A stretch of 45,628 bases of DNA from Succinivibrio dextrinosolvens (GTDB lineage: Bacteria > Pseudomonadota > Gammaproteobacteria > Enterobacterales > Succinivibrionaceae). Where the stretch lies: the NCBI RefSeq assembly GCF_900116345.1, contig NZ_FPAH01000020.1:1-45628 (forward strand). The letters are read 5' to 3'. Position 1 is the first letter of the stretch; every line of letters starts with the position of its first letter. Under the pieces are notes generated by a model that was given only the letters and a program-made list of their open reading frames with translations, was not told the origin of the DNA and did no database searches. Positions 24,775 to 34,313 of this stretch are shown piece by piece. A program made the position numbers and the translations under genes.

Positions 24775-27240
24775 GTGTTTTTACATTATTTAAAATTCGC
24801 TCTTTGGACAGGATTATTCGGAATCGGTGCCATTGGTGTAGCCAGTGCCGGTTTATATTATCAGGCTTTAGGCGATCTTCCTGATGTAGAAAAATTAAAG
24901 GAAGTCAGTTTTGAAACCCCTATGAAGATTTACACCGCAGATAACAAGCTGATCGGTGAATTCGGAGAGGCAAAACGTATTCCTGTAGCAATTGACAAAA
25001 TTCCAGATAAATTAAAAAAAGCCTTTCTGGCAATTGAAGATACCCGTTTTTATGAACACAGCGGTATCGATCCAATCGGTATTTTCCGTGCTGCTATTGT
25101 TTCTCTTACAGCAGCTTCCGCACGTCAGGGAGCAAGTACCATCACTCAGCAGGTGGCAAGAAACTTCTATCTGACCAGAGAGAAAACCATTCAGAGAAAA
25201 CTCAAAGAAATATTCATTTCCCTAAGAATTGAACAGGTTCTGACCAAAGAGGAAATCTTTGAGCTATACCTAAACAAAATTGCCTTAGGCCACAGATCAT
25301 ACGGTGTTGCGGCCGCAGCTCAGACCTACTATGGAAAGAATCTTGATGAGCTGACACTAGGACAGATGGCAACCATAGCCGGACTTCCGAAGGCTCCTTC
25401 AATACTAAACCCAATCTCAAATCCAGAGCGTTCAAGAGAAAGAAGACATCTGGTTTTAGAGAGAATGCTTTCCTTAGGCTTCATTACCGAGGATGAATAC
25501 AAAAAAGCAGAGGCTGAACCATACAGAGCAGAGTTCCATGCCTCAAAGCTTGAATCCTATGCACCTTATGTAGCAGAGACAGTTCGCCAGAGTATCATCG
25601 ATAAGTACGGAGATCAGGCTTACCTTGATGGCTATGAGATATACACAACTGTTCTTTCTAAAGATCAGGAAGCTGCAAACTATGCTGTTTTCAAGGGCGT
25701 AACCGATTATGACCGTCGTCACGGATACAGAGGAGCTGCAGACAACATCAATAAAATTGAGAATTACTCTCCTGATACCTTTGACAGAGCAAAATATCTT
25801 TACGCTGCTGATAAGTTCCATTACATCAAGCCTGCTATTGTTACTGAAATCAGTGATGAAAACGGAATCTGTACCGCTATCGGCAGAAAGGAAGCAGAAG
25901 TAAAAATCACTTTTGAAAATATGAAATGGGCTGCACCATTTGTATCAGACAAGAGACAGGGCCCTTCACCAAAGAAGGTATCTGAGGTTGTAGCTTTAGG
26001 AGATCTGATTTACTACTACGTAAATGACAAGCAGGAAAATGTTTTAACTCAGATTCCTCAGGTAGAAGCAGCAATTGTTGCTCTAAACCAGTATACCGGA
26101 GCTATTGTTGCGACTGTTGGTGGTTATGACTTTGCCAAGAGTAAATTTGACAGAGCATCTCAGTCAGTACGTCAGACCGGTTCAAACTTCAAGCCATTCC
26201 TGTACTCAGCAGCTGTAGCAAGAGGAATCAACATTAACTCCATCTTCCAGGATCTGCCTATCAAAACCTGGGATCCTGGTTCAATGACCTGGTGGGTTCC
26301 AAAGAATTCACCAAACCGCTACGATGGTGCCATGACTTTAAGAGAAGGTCTGGCCCGTTCAAAGAACGTTGTTTCCATCAGACTGATTCGTCAGATAGGT
26401 GTTCAGAACGCAGTTGAGCATATCAAGAAGTTCGGATTTAATCTGCCTAAATCTCAGCAGGTTGAATCAATGGCTTTAGGTTCTGTTGAAGTAACACCTC
26501 TTGAACTGGTTACCGGCTATGCAACCTTTGCCAACGGTGGATACAAGATTACCCCTTACCTGATTTCAAAGATTGTTAAAAACGGTCAGGTTGTCTTCGA
26601 GGAGAAGCCTAAAATAGCAGATCCAAATGCACCTGACAGAGTTGTAAATGGAATCAACCTTGAATACGTGGATGGAGTTGAAGAGCCAGAGAACAGTGCT
26701 CCACAGGTTCTGTCCCACAAGAATGCCTTTATTATCGGAGACATGATGAGTTCTGTTATTTACGGTGGTCACGGCGTCTCAGGCAATTACTGGGGAACCG
26801 GAGGAAGAGCAAAAACCGTAACCGGAAGAGAAGATCTTCATGGCAAGACCGGTACCACGAATAACGTTCATGATGCCTGGTTCTCAGGATTCAATGGTGA
26901 CGTGGTTGCAACATCCTGGATGGGATTTGATTCAGACAGAGATTTAGGCTGGTCAAGAACTCAGGGACCAGAGGGCGGTGCCTACTCTGCCCTGCCAATT
27001 TGGGCGGAGTTTATAAAACTCTCACAGGCAGGAACCCCACCTGCTCCGATTCCTGTTCCTGCAGGCTTAGAGAAATGTTCTAACCATGGTATCTCAGACT
27101 GGTGCATCCGTGGTGGAACAACAATTTCAGAGTCAGATGTCGGAGAGGAAGGTGTAGAGAACACAGCAACTGACAGCAGAGGAGCTCCAGTCCAGACTGA
27201 AGTTGATACCTCAGGCGTAAGCTCAGATAACATCTTCTAA
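24775..27240 (+). CDS. mrcA: Penicillin-binding protein 1A (class A bifunctional PBP)
   Basis: A bifunctional peptidoglycan synthase anchored by one N-terminal helix (about 7-28). The glycosyltransferase domain (about 50-230) has the catalytic Glu in FLAIEDTRFYEHSGID, plus GASTITQQVARNFYL and ELYLNKIALGHRSYGVAAAA. The transpeptidase domain has the Ser-x-x-Lys in GSNFKPFLYSAA, SKN in LARSKNVVS, and KTG in LHGKTGTTNN. An OB-like insert between the domains is typical of PBP1A. The start is GTG 24775 with AGAGG 6 nt upstream. Its 821 aa is close to E. coli PBP1A (850). mrcA next to the aroK operon is also the E. coli arrangement. Confidence 0.95.
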   Translation: MFLHYLKFALWTGLFGIGAIGVASAGLYYQALGDLPDVEKLKEVSFETPMKIYTADNKLIGEFGEAKRIPVAIDKIPDKLKKAFLAIEDTRFYEHSGIDPIGIFRAAIVSLTAASARQGASTITQQVARNFYLTREKTIQRKLKEIFISLRIEQVLTKEEIFELYLNKIALGHRSYGVAAAAQTYYGKNLDELTLGQMATIAGLPKAPSILNPISNPERSRERRHLVLERMLSLGFITEDEYKKAEAEPYRAEFHASKLESYAPYVAETVRQSIIDKYGDQAYLDGYEIYTTVLSKDQEAANYAVFKGVTDYDRRHGYRGAADNINKIENYSPDTFDRAKYLYAADKFHYIKPAIVTEISDENGICTAIGRKEAEVKITFENMKWAAPFVSDKRQGPSPKKVSEVVALGDLIYYYVNDKQENVLTQIPQVEAAIVALNQYTGAIVATVGGYDFAKSKFDRASQSVRQTGSNFKPFLYSAAVARGININSIFQDLPIKTWDPGSMTWWVPKNSPNRYDGAMTLREGLARSKNVVSIRLIRQIGVQNAVEHIKKFGFNLPKSQQVESMALGSVEVTPLELVTGYATFANGGYKITPYLISKIVKNGQVVFEEKPKIADPNAPDRVVNGINLEYVDGVEEPENSAPQVLSHKNAFIIGDMMSSVIYGGHGVSGNYWGTGGRAKTVTGREDLHGKTGTTNNVHDAWFSGFNGDVVATSWMGFDSDRDLGWSRTQGPEGGAYSALPIWAEFIKLSQAGTPPAPIPVPAGLEKCSNHGISDWCIRGGTTISESDVGEEGVENTATDSRGAPVQTEVDTSGVSSDNIF

Positions 27241-27286
27241 AGAAGGATCTGTACAGTCAGAATCGCTTTTGCAGTTCTGACAAAAC

Positions 27287-27325
27287 AAAAGCTAGGTTCA
27301 CATTAATGTGTCCTAGCTTTTTTTT
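27287..27325 (+). terminator. Strong terminator after mrcA
   Basis: A 10-bp stem AAAAGCTAGG (27287-27296) / CCTAGCTTTT (27312-27321) with an inner ACAT/ATGT pairing is followed by an eight-T run (27318-27325). Confidence 0.92.
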
Positions 27326-27340
27326 CGTGGGTAAATCTCT

Positions 27341-27375
27341 AAAAACCAACAGAACAGAATCAGACAATTCTGTTG
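27341..27375 (-). terminator. Terminator overlapping the end of the PAAR gene
   Basis: On the minus strand, CAACAGAA (27375-27368) pairs with TTCTGTTG (27354-27347) and is followed by GG and TTTTT (27345-27341). The left arm is inside the last codons of the PAAR gene. It closes the T6SS operon. Confidence 0.75.
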
Positions 27376-27647
27376 ATATTTGGAACCACAACAACTGATG
27401 TCACCATTGGCGCACCTATCACTGGGTTTACTCCGTTAACAACGGAAGTCAGACAGGCTGCTGGTCTTCCTTTTACAAGGTGATTTATAGCAGTTGTCAC
27501 TGTAATGGCCCCTACACATACGGGGCCCGCAACAAGATCACCTAGACAGGCTTCAGGTAGAGCATTAACTAGGTTAAGGGGCATACCTGGGCCGGTTACT
27601 ACATCTCCTGTTGCAGTCATATTTACTAATGTTGCTGCAGGAGTCAT
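27360..27647 (-). CDS. PAAR-domain spike-tip protein of the T6SS
   Basis: A 95-aa PAAR protein, which forms the sharp metal-stabilised cone on the VgrG trimer and can carry effectors. The sequence is almost all short glycine/proline turns and beta strands: TPAATLVNMTATGDVVTGPG, VKGRPAACL and VIGAPMVTSVVVVP. It is a bare PAAR with no toxin extension, so it is probably structural. The start is ATG 27647 with AGAGG 7 nt upstream; the clpV stop is 2 bases away, so the two are coupled. It is the last gene of the minus-strand T6SS operon, away from vgrG, which is on the other strand 12 kb off. Confidence 0.82.
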   Translation of the reverse strand: MTPAATLVNMTATGDVVTGPGMPLNLVNALPEACLGDLVAGPVCVGAITVTTAINHLVKGRPAACLTSVVNGVNPVIGAPMVTSVVVVPNINRIV

Positions 27648-27649
27648 AA

Positions 27650-30403
27650 TCACACCTCTCTAGTTTCAAAGTCGAAAACAAACTTGCCATCCTTTGCACT
27701 TGCTGTAGCGGATACAAGCTGTTTCTCTTCCATTGTACACTCAAGGAAATGCGCGCTCAGTTCAGGTAGCAGATCATTGTTTACAATTGCATCAATCAGA
27801 CGAGCTCCAGATGCGACATTATTGCATCTTGATATAATCTCATCACGAAGTTCCTGCGTATATCTGAACTCTGCGTGATAGTTTTCCTTAACACGTTTTA
27901 CAATCTTATTAAGCTTCAAATCAACAATGTGATTTAATGCCTTCTTACCTAAAGGATAGTACGGAATTATATTAATGCGACCCAATAATGCTGCAGGGAA
28001 AACTTTCATCATTGCAGGACGTGCAGCCTCCTCCAATACAGAAGGATCTGGCAGATTATCTTCATCCTGACAAAGATTCATAATCGCATCATCACCAACA
28101 TTGGTCGTCAATATAATTACGCAATTCCTAAAGTTTATGAGTCTTCCAGAGCCGTCCTCCATCTGGCCTTTATCAAAAACCTGGAAGAAAATCTCATGAA
28201 CATCCTTATGTGCTTTTTCAATCTCATCTAATAAAACCACACTATAAGGTCTGCGACGAACAGCCTCTGTTAAAACACCGCCTTCACCGTAGCCTACATA
28301 TCCTGGAGGCGCACCTTTCAAGGTTGACACAGTATGCGCTTCCTGGAATTCACTCATATTGATAGTTATAAGATTACTTTCTGTTCCGTATAACTGTTCA
28401 GCCAGAGCCAGAGCAGTTTCAGTCTTACCTACTCCGGAAGGACCTGCCAGCATCAGAACTGCAATTGGTCGGTTAGGATCAGAAAGATTTGCCCTTGCAG
28501 TCATCAGTCGTTTTGCAATCAGATCAAGTGCATGAGGCTGACCGATAACTCTCTGCTGCAGGAATTCAGACATCTTGAGAACAGAATTAATCTCATCTTT
28601 CATCATTCTGCCAAGAGGAATACCTGTCCACTCAGAAATAACAGTACAAACAGCCTGAGCATCCACCTCAGGAAGCAGCATAGGGGTTTCGCCCTGCATC
28701 TCATTGAGTTCATTTCTAAGTTTTTTAAGCTTCTCAAAATCAGCTTTGGAAGGCTTACTGTTTGCAGATTTTTCTTTCTTAGCTGCCTTCTCTGAATTTT
28801 CTGCAGTCTCTGCATTTTCAGCATTCGCTGCTTTCTCTTCTGACTTAACCTCTTCTTTCTTATCCTTGTGAGGAGCAATCTTCTCGCACAGATCAAAATA
28901 CTCTTTAGCCTTATCTCTAATCTTCTTAAGTTTTTCATTCAACTCTTCATAGTGGGCTTTTTCTTTATTCAGCTTATCTGCAAGCGCTTTTAATTCATCC
29001 TCATGTAAAAATCCCTGTGAATTCTCTCTGCTAAGAATCTCCTGCTCTAAGGTCATAGCATCAATTTTGCGTCTGGAGTATTCAATTTCATAAGGTTCCT
29101 GACTCTGACTTAAGGCAACCTTGGCACAGGCTGTATCAAGGACACTTACGCCTTTATCAGGAAGCTGACGTGCAGGAATATAGCGACGGGAAAGTTTTAC
29201 AGTAGCACTTAGTGCCTCGTCTAAAATTCTGACCTTGTGATGACCTTCCAGCATATGAGTCATTCCGCGAAGCATCTGCACCGCCTTGTCATCATCAGGC
29301 TCTAAAACCAGAATATTTTCAAAACGTCTGGTTAAAGCAGGATCCTTTTCAAAGTATTTGACATATTCCTGGTAGGTTGTTGCAGCAATACATCTTAACT
29401 GACCGCGGGCTAAAGCAGGCTTTAATAGATTTGCAGCATCATTCTGACCTGCTGCACCGCCAGCACCGATTAAGGTATGGGCTTCATCAATGAAAAGAAT
29501 AATAGGTGTATCTGAACTTTTAACCTCTTCAATCACCTGTTTAAGTCGATTTTCAAACTCGCCCTTCATTGAAGCGCCTGCCTGCAGAAGACCTAAATCC
29601 AGAGAACGCAGAACTGTCCCTTTAAGACAGTCAGGAACATCTCCATCAGCAAGACGTTTGGCAAAGCCTTCAACCACAGCTGTCTTACCTACGCCAGCTT
29701 CACCAGTCAGGATTGGATTATTCTGTCTTCTGCGCATCAGAATATCAATCATCTTACGGATTTCTTCATCACGTCCGACAATGTTGTCAATCTTTCCTTC
29801 CTTTGCCTGAGCTGTCAGATCTGTTGTGTAGAGATCAAGGGCTTCTCCCTTGCCCATTGCAGGATTGGAGAGCATCTGTCCAGCCTGACCGGTAGCCCCT
29901 TCAGAGCCGCTGACAACACTTGAAACTTCAGGAGAGTTCTTCACAATTTCAGCAAATTTTTCCTGAAGCATATCTCCGTTTACCTTGATAAACTCGGAGC
30001 TGATATCAGAAAGAATACGGGAAAGCTCCTGATTCTGCTTCATAGCAAGAAGCAGATGACCTGTTCTGATAGTTCGTTCCTGATAAACAATTGAGGTTGC
30101 CATCCATGCTTCACGAATTGTAAGCTCAATGGTGCTACTGAAATCACTTATTGAACTTGCGCCTCGAGGCAATCGGTCCAGTGCGGCTATCAGATCTTTT
30201 GAAAGCTGAGCCTCATCTAAGGAGAAGTAACGAACAATTTCATGCACATCACTAGCATCCCCCAAAAGAATCTGATTTAAAAAATGTACCAGTTCAATAT
30301 AAGGATTTCCTCTGGTTTTACACAGTACAGTTGCACTCTCTAGGGCCTTATATGCCGTCTTGTCGAGTTTTCCGAAAATTTGAACTCTTTTAAGTTTCAA
30401 CAT
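27650..30403 (-). CDS. tssH: T6SS ATPase TssH (ClpV)
   Basis: ClpV is the AAA+ unfoldase that recycles contracted TssB-TssC sheaths. Residues about 10-150 are the Clp N domain, which binds the TssC N-terminal helix. The first AAA domain has Walker A GEAGVGKTAVVEG (around 238) and the ALARGQLRCIAATTYQEY block. The second has Walker A GPSGVGKTETALALAE and Walker B VVLLDEIEKAHKDV. The middle coiled-coil domain is enlarged by a Lys/Glu/Ala-rich stretch (about 512-552), not seen in typical ClpV. Its 917 aa compares with about 870-900 usually. Its T6SS neighbours on both sides separate it from the heat-shock ClpB. AAGGAG precedes the ATG. Confidence 0.95.
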   Translation of the reverse strand: MLKLKRVQIFGKLDKTAYKALESATVLCKTRGNPYIELVHFLNQILLGDASDVHEIVRYFSLDEAQLSKDLIAALDRLPRGASSISDFSSTIELTIREAWMATSIVYQERTIRTGHLLLAMKQNQELSRILSDISSEFIKVNGDMLQEKFAEIVKNSPEVSSVVSGSEGATGQAGQMLSNPAMGKGEALDLYTTDLTAQAKEGKIDNIVGRDEEIRKMIDILMRRRQNNPILTGEAGVGKTAVVEGFAKRLADGDVPDCLKGTVLRSLDLGLLQAGASMKGEFENRLKQVIEEVKSSDTPIILFIDEAHTLIGAGGAAGQNDAANLLKPALARGQLRCIAATTYQEYVKYFEKDPALTRRFENILVLEPDDDKAVQMLRGMTHMLEGHHKVRILDEALSATVKLSRRYIPARQLPDKGVSVLDTACAKVALSQSQEPYEIEYSRRKIDAMTLEQEILSRENSQGFLHEDELKALADKLNKEKAHYEELNEKLKKIRDKAKEYFDLCEKIAPHKDKKEEVKSEEKAANAENAETAENSEKAAKKEKSANSKPSKADFEKLKKLRNELNEMQGETPMLLPEVDAQAVCTVISEWTGIPLGRMMKDEINSVLKMSEFLQQRVIGQPHALDLIAKRLMTARANLSDPNRPIAVLMLAGPSGVGKTETALALAEQLYGTESNLITINMSEFQEAHTVSTLKGAPPGYVGYGEGGVLTEAVRRRPYSVVLLDEIEKAHKDVHEIFFQVFDKGQMEDGSGRLINFRNCVIILTTNVGDDAIMNLCQDEDNLPDPSVLEEAARPAMMKVFPAALLGRINIIPYYPLGKKALNHIVDLKLNKIVKRVKENYHAEFRYTQELRDEIISRCNNVASGARLIDAIVNNDLLPELSAHFLECTMEEKQLVSATASAKDGKFVFDFETREV

Positions 30404-30423
30404 TGGTTGACTCCTTATAGTTT

Positions 30424-31431
30424 CTACGCAGCATGGCCATTAAGTCGAGAAACATTAATGACAATCTGACACTCTCCCTTATCATTTGTGTATTTAAAGT
30501 AACAGTTTGATCCCAGCGTATACTTCCCATTCAGATAAATACCCTTCAGGGAATTCTTCCTAAGAATAAATATCAGGTCATAATCAAGAGGCTTCTGCAG
30601 ATACAGATTTATAATTTCTATCAGATGCCTATAATTTTTTGTTCCTGGAAGCATTGCATAACAATCTTTGAAATCCATAGGGCCAAGCTTCAAAACAAAT
30701 TTCTTGGTGTGACTGTAGAAATGCTTGCCTATCTGCATACTTACACCAAGGGTACTGGTTTCCCTATGCCCCAGTCTGCAGTGCAGTTGCTCAGGTATCA
30801 AATAGCGCTCAAAAATATTACTTTCAATTCTGATATCAAAGCCAAAGAACTCTCTTAGAACTGTTCTTAAACCTTCTGCGCCACTGTTTTTCGAAAGAAC
30901 AAAAGGCATCATCGCCTCAGCAGCAAATTTAGGAAGAACAGGATCTCTACCGGAAGGAGCTCCAGAAAAAGACCTGAAAATAGCACGAGGAAGATTATTC
31001 TCCTTTTTATCAAAGCCTATGGCCAAATCCTTTTGAGCATAAGAACGATAATAAAGAGATAAGAATTCATTATTGATGATGTCTATAAAACGCTGAAGTG
31101 CGTAATCATAATAATTGCTTGAAAGCTGCAGAACTCTGCTGGTGAACTCTAAAGGCATTGGCCCATCGGTTCCTGTTAAACCAGGCCCAGATACTTCAAT
31201 TACCGAGTTGCCGTTTTTATCTTCACTTATTGCTGTAACCGCTGGAAGAACACCGCTCAGAGTTGGTTTCTGAGAAAAACGGACGTTGCATTTTGAAGAG
31301 TTTCTATAGCCAACTCCAGGGACAATGCCATTTGCTTTCTCAAAGTTTCTTACAACTTCAAAAAAGTCCACATCCCCGAAATTTCGCAAAACTCTTAAAG
31401 CCTGCTTTACCTGTCTTTCTCTTGTGTCCAT
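30424..31431 (-). CDS. tssG: T6SS baseplate protein TssG
   Basis: TssG (formerly ImpH/VasB) is a baseplate wedge protein that pairs with TssF, TssE and TssK. The N-terminal block FFEVVRNFEKAN, the conserved RFSQKPTLSG and the GLTGTDGPMPLEFTSRV motif define the family. Its 335 aa is a normal length. It overlaps the end of tssF by 25 bases, as in many T6SS clusters, which points to coupled translation. It is followed by clpV after 20 bases. Confidence 0.93.
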   Translation of the reverse strand: MDTRERQVKQALRVLRNFGDVDFFEVVRNFEKANGIVPGVGYRNSSKCNVRFSQKPTLSGVLPAVTAISEDKNGNSVIEVSGPGLTGTDGPMPLEFTSRVLQLSSNYYDYALQRFIDIINNEFLSLYYRSYAQKDLAIGFDKKENNLPRAIFRSFSGAPSGRDPVLPKFAAEAMMPFVLSKNSGAEGLRTVLREFFGFDIRIESNIFERYLIPEQLHCRLGHRETSTLGVSMQIGKHFYSHTKKFVLKLGPMDFKDCYAMLPGTKNYRHLIEIINLYLQKPLDYDLIFILRKNSLKGIYLNGKYTLGSNCYFKYTNDKGECQIVINVSRLNGHAA

Positions 31432-33227
31432 GAGCTGATTAACCCTGATTTTACGCCATAGAGAGAAAACCTAACCAACAGATTCAACGAAGAAAAATCA
31501 CATAAAACCTTTCTTAAGACTGAACCAAAAGCATATACGCCAAAGCCTGTAAGATTACTTTCCTCAAGGACTATGTCTACCTTAAAGCCCTTTTCAAAAT
31601 AAATATGACCAGTTTCAACGAATCTGAAAACACTTGGACTGGTCTCAACCTTGCTGATAGCTGCTATCAGGATCTTCTTTTCATCAACAGATCCCTGATA
31701 AAAAATCTGGATAAGATTCTGCAGAACAGCCTTACACTCATCACTTTGCTGCAGAAGCTGTGCAGAAAGATTCATTAGAACGAATGAAAGTCTTGAGAAT
31801 CCATTCAGATCTCCTCTCATAAAAAAAGCCGGACGAGGAGAAGTTAAAGGAATAACAAACGATGCAGATCCACTTCCATCAGGAGTAGTTACTTTTTTGT
31901 TTGCACCGACAAATAGAGACAGATCCGCATTTGAACACCACAGATTAGCTGTGAATTCCTGTAGGTCTCTAATAGCAGAATTATAAATAGCTCCAGACAG
32001 TGAAATGAATACCTCTGACTTCTGGTAATTGCTTCTAGATCTGTATATACCGTTAAGACGCTCTCTCATTACAGTTGAGAAAAAGACTGCATTATCTTCA
32101 TTATCCAGAGTATTTCTGAAAGAGTAGAAAGGCAGCGCTGTATTCACATGAACATTGTGTGAATCATATAGCTCCACATTCTCAACTTTGATAATTTCAT
32201 AATCTAAAGAGCTGGTTCTATCTGCGCTTACAAGGAACTCATGTTTTAAATTAAGAGTAGAGCGACTACTACGCATCCTGAACAGATTAATTACCGGCAG
32301 ACATGAGAATTTAAATGAAGATTCAGTTACTTCGCCCTGGAGATCAACTGAAGAAGTAAAGGCAAAAATCAGATTTAAAGAATTCTGGGATGACTTCTTT
32401 AAGATCTCAAGAAGACCTCTGATAGTTAAAAAACGATAAATGAATGGATATGAGAAATACATCTGAAGAAGACATATTCCTGGCATATAGCCAAAAATCT
32501 CATTAAAAATATTCTCACACTGCTCAGCCTTGTAGAAACATTCAAGTTTATCGGAAACCTTAGTTATATTTCCGGATTCATCCTCAATATACACGGCCTT
32601 AAGATGGCGGTTAAAGCAGTATGCCATTCTTGAGGAGTTAGAATCCACCATATCCAGATAAATATCAATACCATCATCTTCGGAACCAGTATCTTTAAGA
32701 TTACTGCAGCCAAGAACTGTCATACGCAGAGCAGATTTAAGATTCAGAGCATCAATTTCTTCTGTTGGCAGAATATTAACCAGCGAAGACTCATAATTTG
32801 CAGCAGTGACACTCAATGGATAAAAACGAGTTCTCCACATTGGTGACAGTTTCAGAGATGAAGAAAACCTACCGCCCACATTACAGTCATATACTGTCGA
32901 ACAACTAATCTGTTCGTTTTTATATTCCTGACCTGATCCCGTAAAATTCAAAACAGAAGCAGCCGGTACAGGTGTTGAGGCAAGAGGACAGACTTTATTT
33001 AAAATCTGCTGCAGAAGCTCAGGATAGCCGTCATCAAATTTTTTTTCAGCACGAGCGACAAGAAAGGCTGTTCCCTCAAGAAGTCTTTCCACAAAAGGAT
33101 CCTGTGAATCCTGTTTTGACAGATTCAGTCTTGAAGCAACCTTTGGAAACTGAGCACCGAATTCAGTTCCCATCTGGCGTAAATGAACTAGGTTCTCTCG
33201 ATAATACGAAAGAAAATCTTCATTCAT
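31407..33227 (-). CDS. tssF: T6SS baseplate protein TssF
   Basis: TssF (ImpG/VasA) is the largest baseplate wedge subunit and forms the TssF2-TssG core. The N terminus YYRENLVHLRQMGTEFGAQF and the segment DPFVERLLEGTAFLVARAE are the most conserved parts of the family, followed by GYPELLQQILNKVCPLASTP. The 606 aa is typical. AAAGGAG lies 6 nt before the ATG. It sits between tssE (15 bases upstream) and tssG (overlapping). Confidence 0.94.
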   Translation of the reverse strand: MNEDFLSYYRENLVHLRQMGTEFGAQFPKVASRLNLSKQDSQDPFVERLLEGTAFLVARAEKKFDDGYPELLQQILNKVCPLASTPVPAASVLNFTGSGQEYKNEQISCSTVYDCNVGGRFSSSLKLSPMWRTRFYPLSVTAANYESSLVNILPTEEIDALNLKSALRMTVLGCSNLKDTGSEDDGIDIYLDMVDSNSSRMAYCFNRHLKAVYIEDESGNITKVSDKLECFYKAEQCENIFNEIFGYMPGICLLQMYFSYPFIYRFLTIRGLLEILKKSSQNSLNLIFAFTSSVDLQGEVTESSFKFSCLPVINLFRMRSSRSTLNLKHEFLVSADRTSSLDYEIIKVENVELYDSHNVHVNTALPFYSFRNTLDNEDNAVFFSTVMRERLNGIYRSRSNYQKSEVFISLSGAIYNSAIRDLQEFTANLWCSNADLSLFVGANKKVTTPDGSGSASFVIPLTSPRPAFFMRGDLNGFSRLSFVLMNLSAQLLQQSDECKAVLQNLIQIFYQGSVDEKKILIAAISKVETSPSVFRFVETGHIYFEKGFKVDIVLEESNLTGFGVYAFGSVLRKVLCDFSSLNLLVRFSLYGVKSGLISSWTQEKDR

Positions 33228-33242
33228 AAATGCTCCTTTCTT

Positions 33243-33716
33243 TTATTCTCTATGTATATGAGGAACACCTGACTCCAAGTCCAGAGTAAACAGAAAATTA
33301 ACCTCATCCGTATAAGGAGGAACTGAAACCAAACCTGTAATCTGAATCTTTATATTAGATGTCATATCATTACTTTTTAACTTCTGCACTTTTATACTTG
33401 CCGGATCAAGTCTTGGTTCAAAAAATTCAATCAGATCTCGAATCTCTTTTAACAGGTTATCAACAGTAAATTGATTGTGCGATAATCCACAAAAATCACT
33501 CAGTCCATACCCTAATACCGAACGGTATAAAAACGGATCGCTCTCCAGATCCTTTTTTTCCGGTCTTACTCTTGAGTTCAAGAGCATAAAAATATTATCC
33601 AGAATTTCTTCTTTAAGCATGTCTATATCAGAAAGTCCATCTATATCTTCTCTGGTAAGCCTTGATAATAGACTTGGAAGATAAAACTGCTGACCGTGTT
33701 TGGAACTATCTGCCAT
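33243..33716 (-). CDS. tssE: T6SS baseplate protein TssE (gp25-like)
   Basis: TssE is the gp25-like (lysozyme-fold, non-enzymatic) protein that starts sheath assembly on the baseplate. The N terminus LPSLLSRLTRED is typical. The gp25 domain follows, with YGLSDFCGL and the conserved FEPRLDPASIKV that includes the Glu-Pro-Arg motif. The length of 157 aa is standard. A stable hairpin separates it from hcp upstream. It precedes tssF by 15 bases. Confidence 0.93.
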   Translation of the reverse strand: MADSSKHGQQFYLPSLLSRLTREDIDGLSDIDMLKEEILDNIFMLLNSRVRPEKKDLESDPFLYRSVLGYGLSDFCGLSHNQFTVDNLLKEIRDLIEFFEPRLDPASIKVQKLKSNDMTSNIKIQITGLVSVPPYTDEVNFLFTLDLESGVPHIHRE

Positions 33717-33730
33717 AGAAATCCTTAAAG

Positions 33731-33761
33731 AAGGCTCCCCTTCACAGGGAAAGGAAGCCTT
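33731..33761 (-). terminator. Intercistronic hairpin between hcp and tssE
   Basis: On the minus strand, AAGGCTTCCTT (33761-33751) pairs over 11 positions with AAGGGGAGCCTT (33742-33731), including two G-T pairs, around an 8-nt loop. Only a short T-rich tract (TTCTTT) follows. It could partly terminate or protect the 3' end of the hcp message, so that hcp is made in excess over the downstream baseplate genes. Confidence 0.65.
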
Positions 33762-33767
33762 TCTGTG

Positions 33768-34295
33768 TTAAGCGTTTTCAATCTGATTGAAGTTTGCCTC
33801 AACAGCACCATCCTTGGTGTTATCAGGTTTAATAGCGGTGTACTTCCAGGTAATCTTGCCTGCTACCAGCTCTACCTGCTCTAAAGGCAGATAGGCACCG
33901 TCAGCTCCCTGGAAACTGTTAATCAGAGCATCTGCACCGTTACCGCCAGATACTACAGACTTCACAGTAGCCTTGGAAATCTTCACATTCTCAAGAGTAA
34001 CCTCATATACAGGTTCCTGCTTACCAGCAACTGCACGGCATACCTGGAACTGTACCTTTGCAACCTTCTGACCTGACATACAGAACTGCTGGATCTTTGG
34101 TGTTGCCTTGTCAATCAGATGAACAAAGGTAAATGGTTCAAAAGCGCCTCGTCCAGATACATCGGTTGCTCTACCTGCTCCTACATTCTGAACAGAACCA
34201 TGAGAGAAAGCTACGACTTCAATCCATTTGCCATGGCTTTTATCGTTGGAATCTCCATCAATACCGTCAATTTTTACATAAAAATCAGAGGCCAT
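33768..34295 (-). CDS. hcp: T6SS inner-tube protein Hcp (copy 1, in the sheath operon)
   Basis: Hcp hexamers stack into the tube that is fired by the sheath. The 175-aa protein starts ASDFYVKIDGIDGDSNDK and has the family blocks VQNVGAGRATDVSGRG and FTFVHLIDKATPKIQQFCMS. The DUF796/Hcp fold is all beta with one helix; there is no extension, so no fused effector. It lies 18 bases after tssC and is followed by a hairpin. It is about 95 percent identical in protein to copy 3 (38463-38990; about 9 differences by eye) and more distant from copy 2. Position in the operon suggests this is the core structural Hcp. Confidence 0.96.
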   Translation of the reverse strand: MASDFYVKIDGIDGDSNDKSHGKWIEVVAFSHGSVQNVGAGRATDVSGRGAFEPFTFVHLIDKATPKIQQFCMSGQKVAKVQFQVCRAVAGKQEPVYEVTLENVKISKATVKSVVSGGNGADALINSFQGADGAYLPLEQVELVAGKITWKYTAIKPDNTKDGAVEANFNQIENA

Positions 34296-34313
34296 ATCTT
34301 AATCTCCTTAGTG

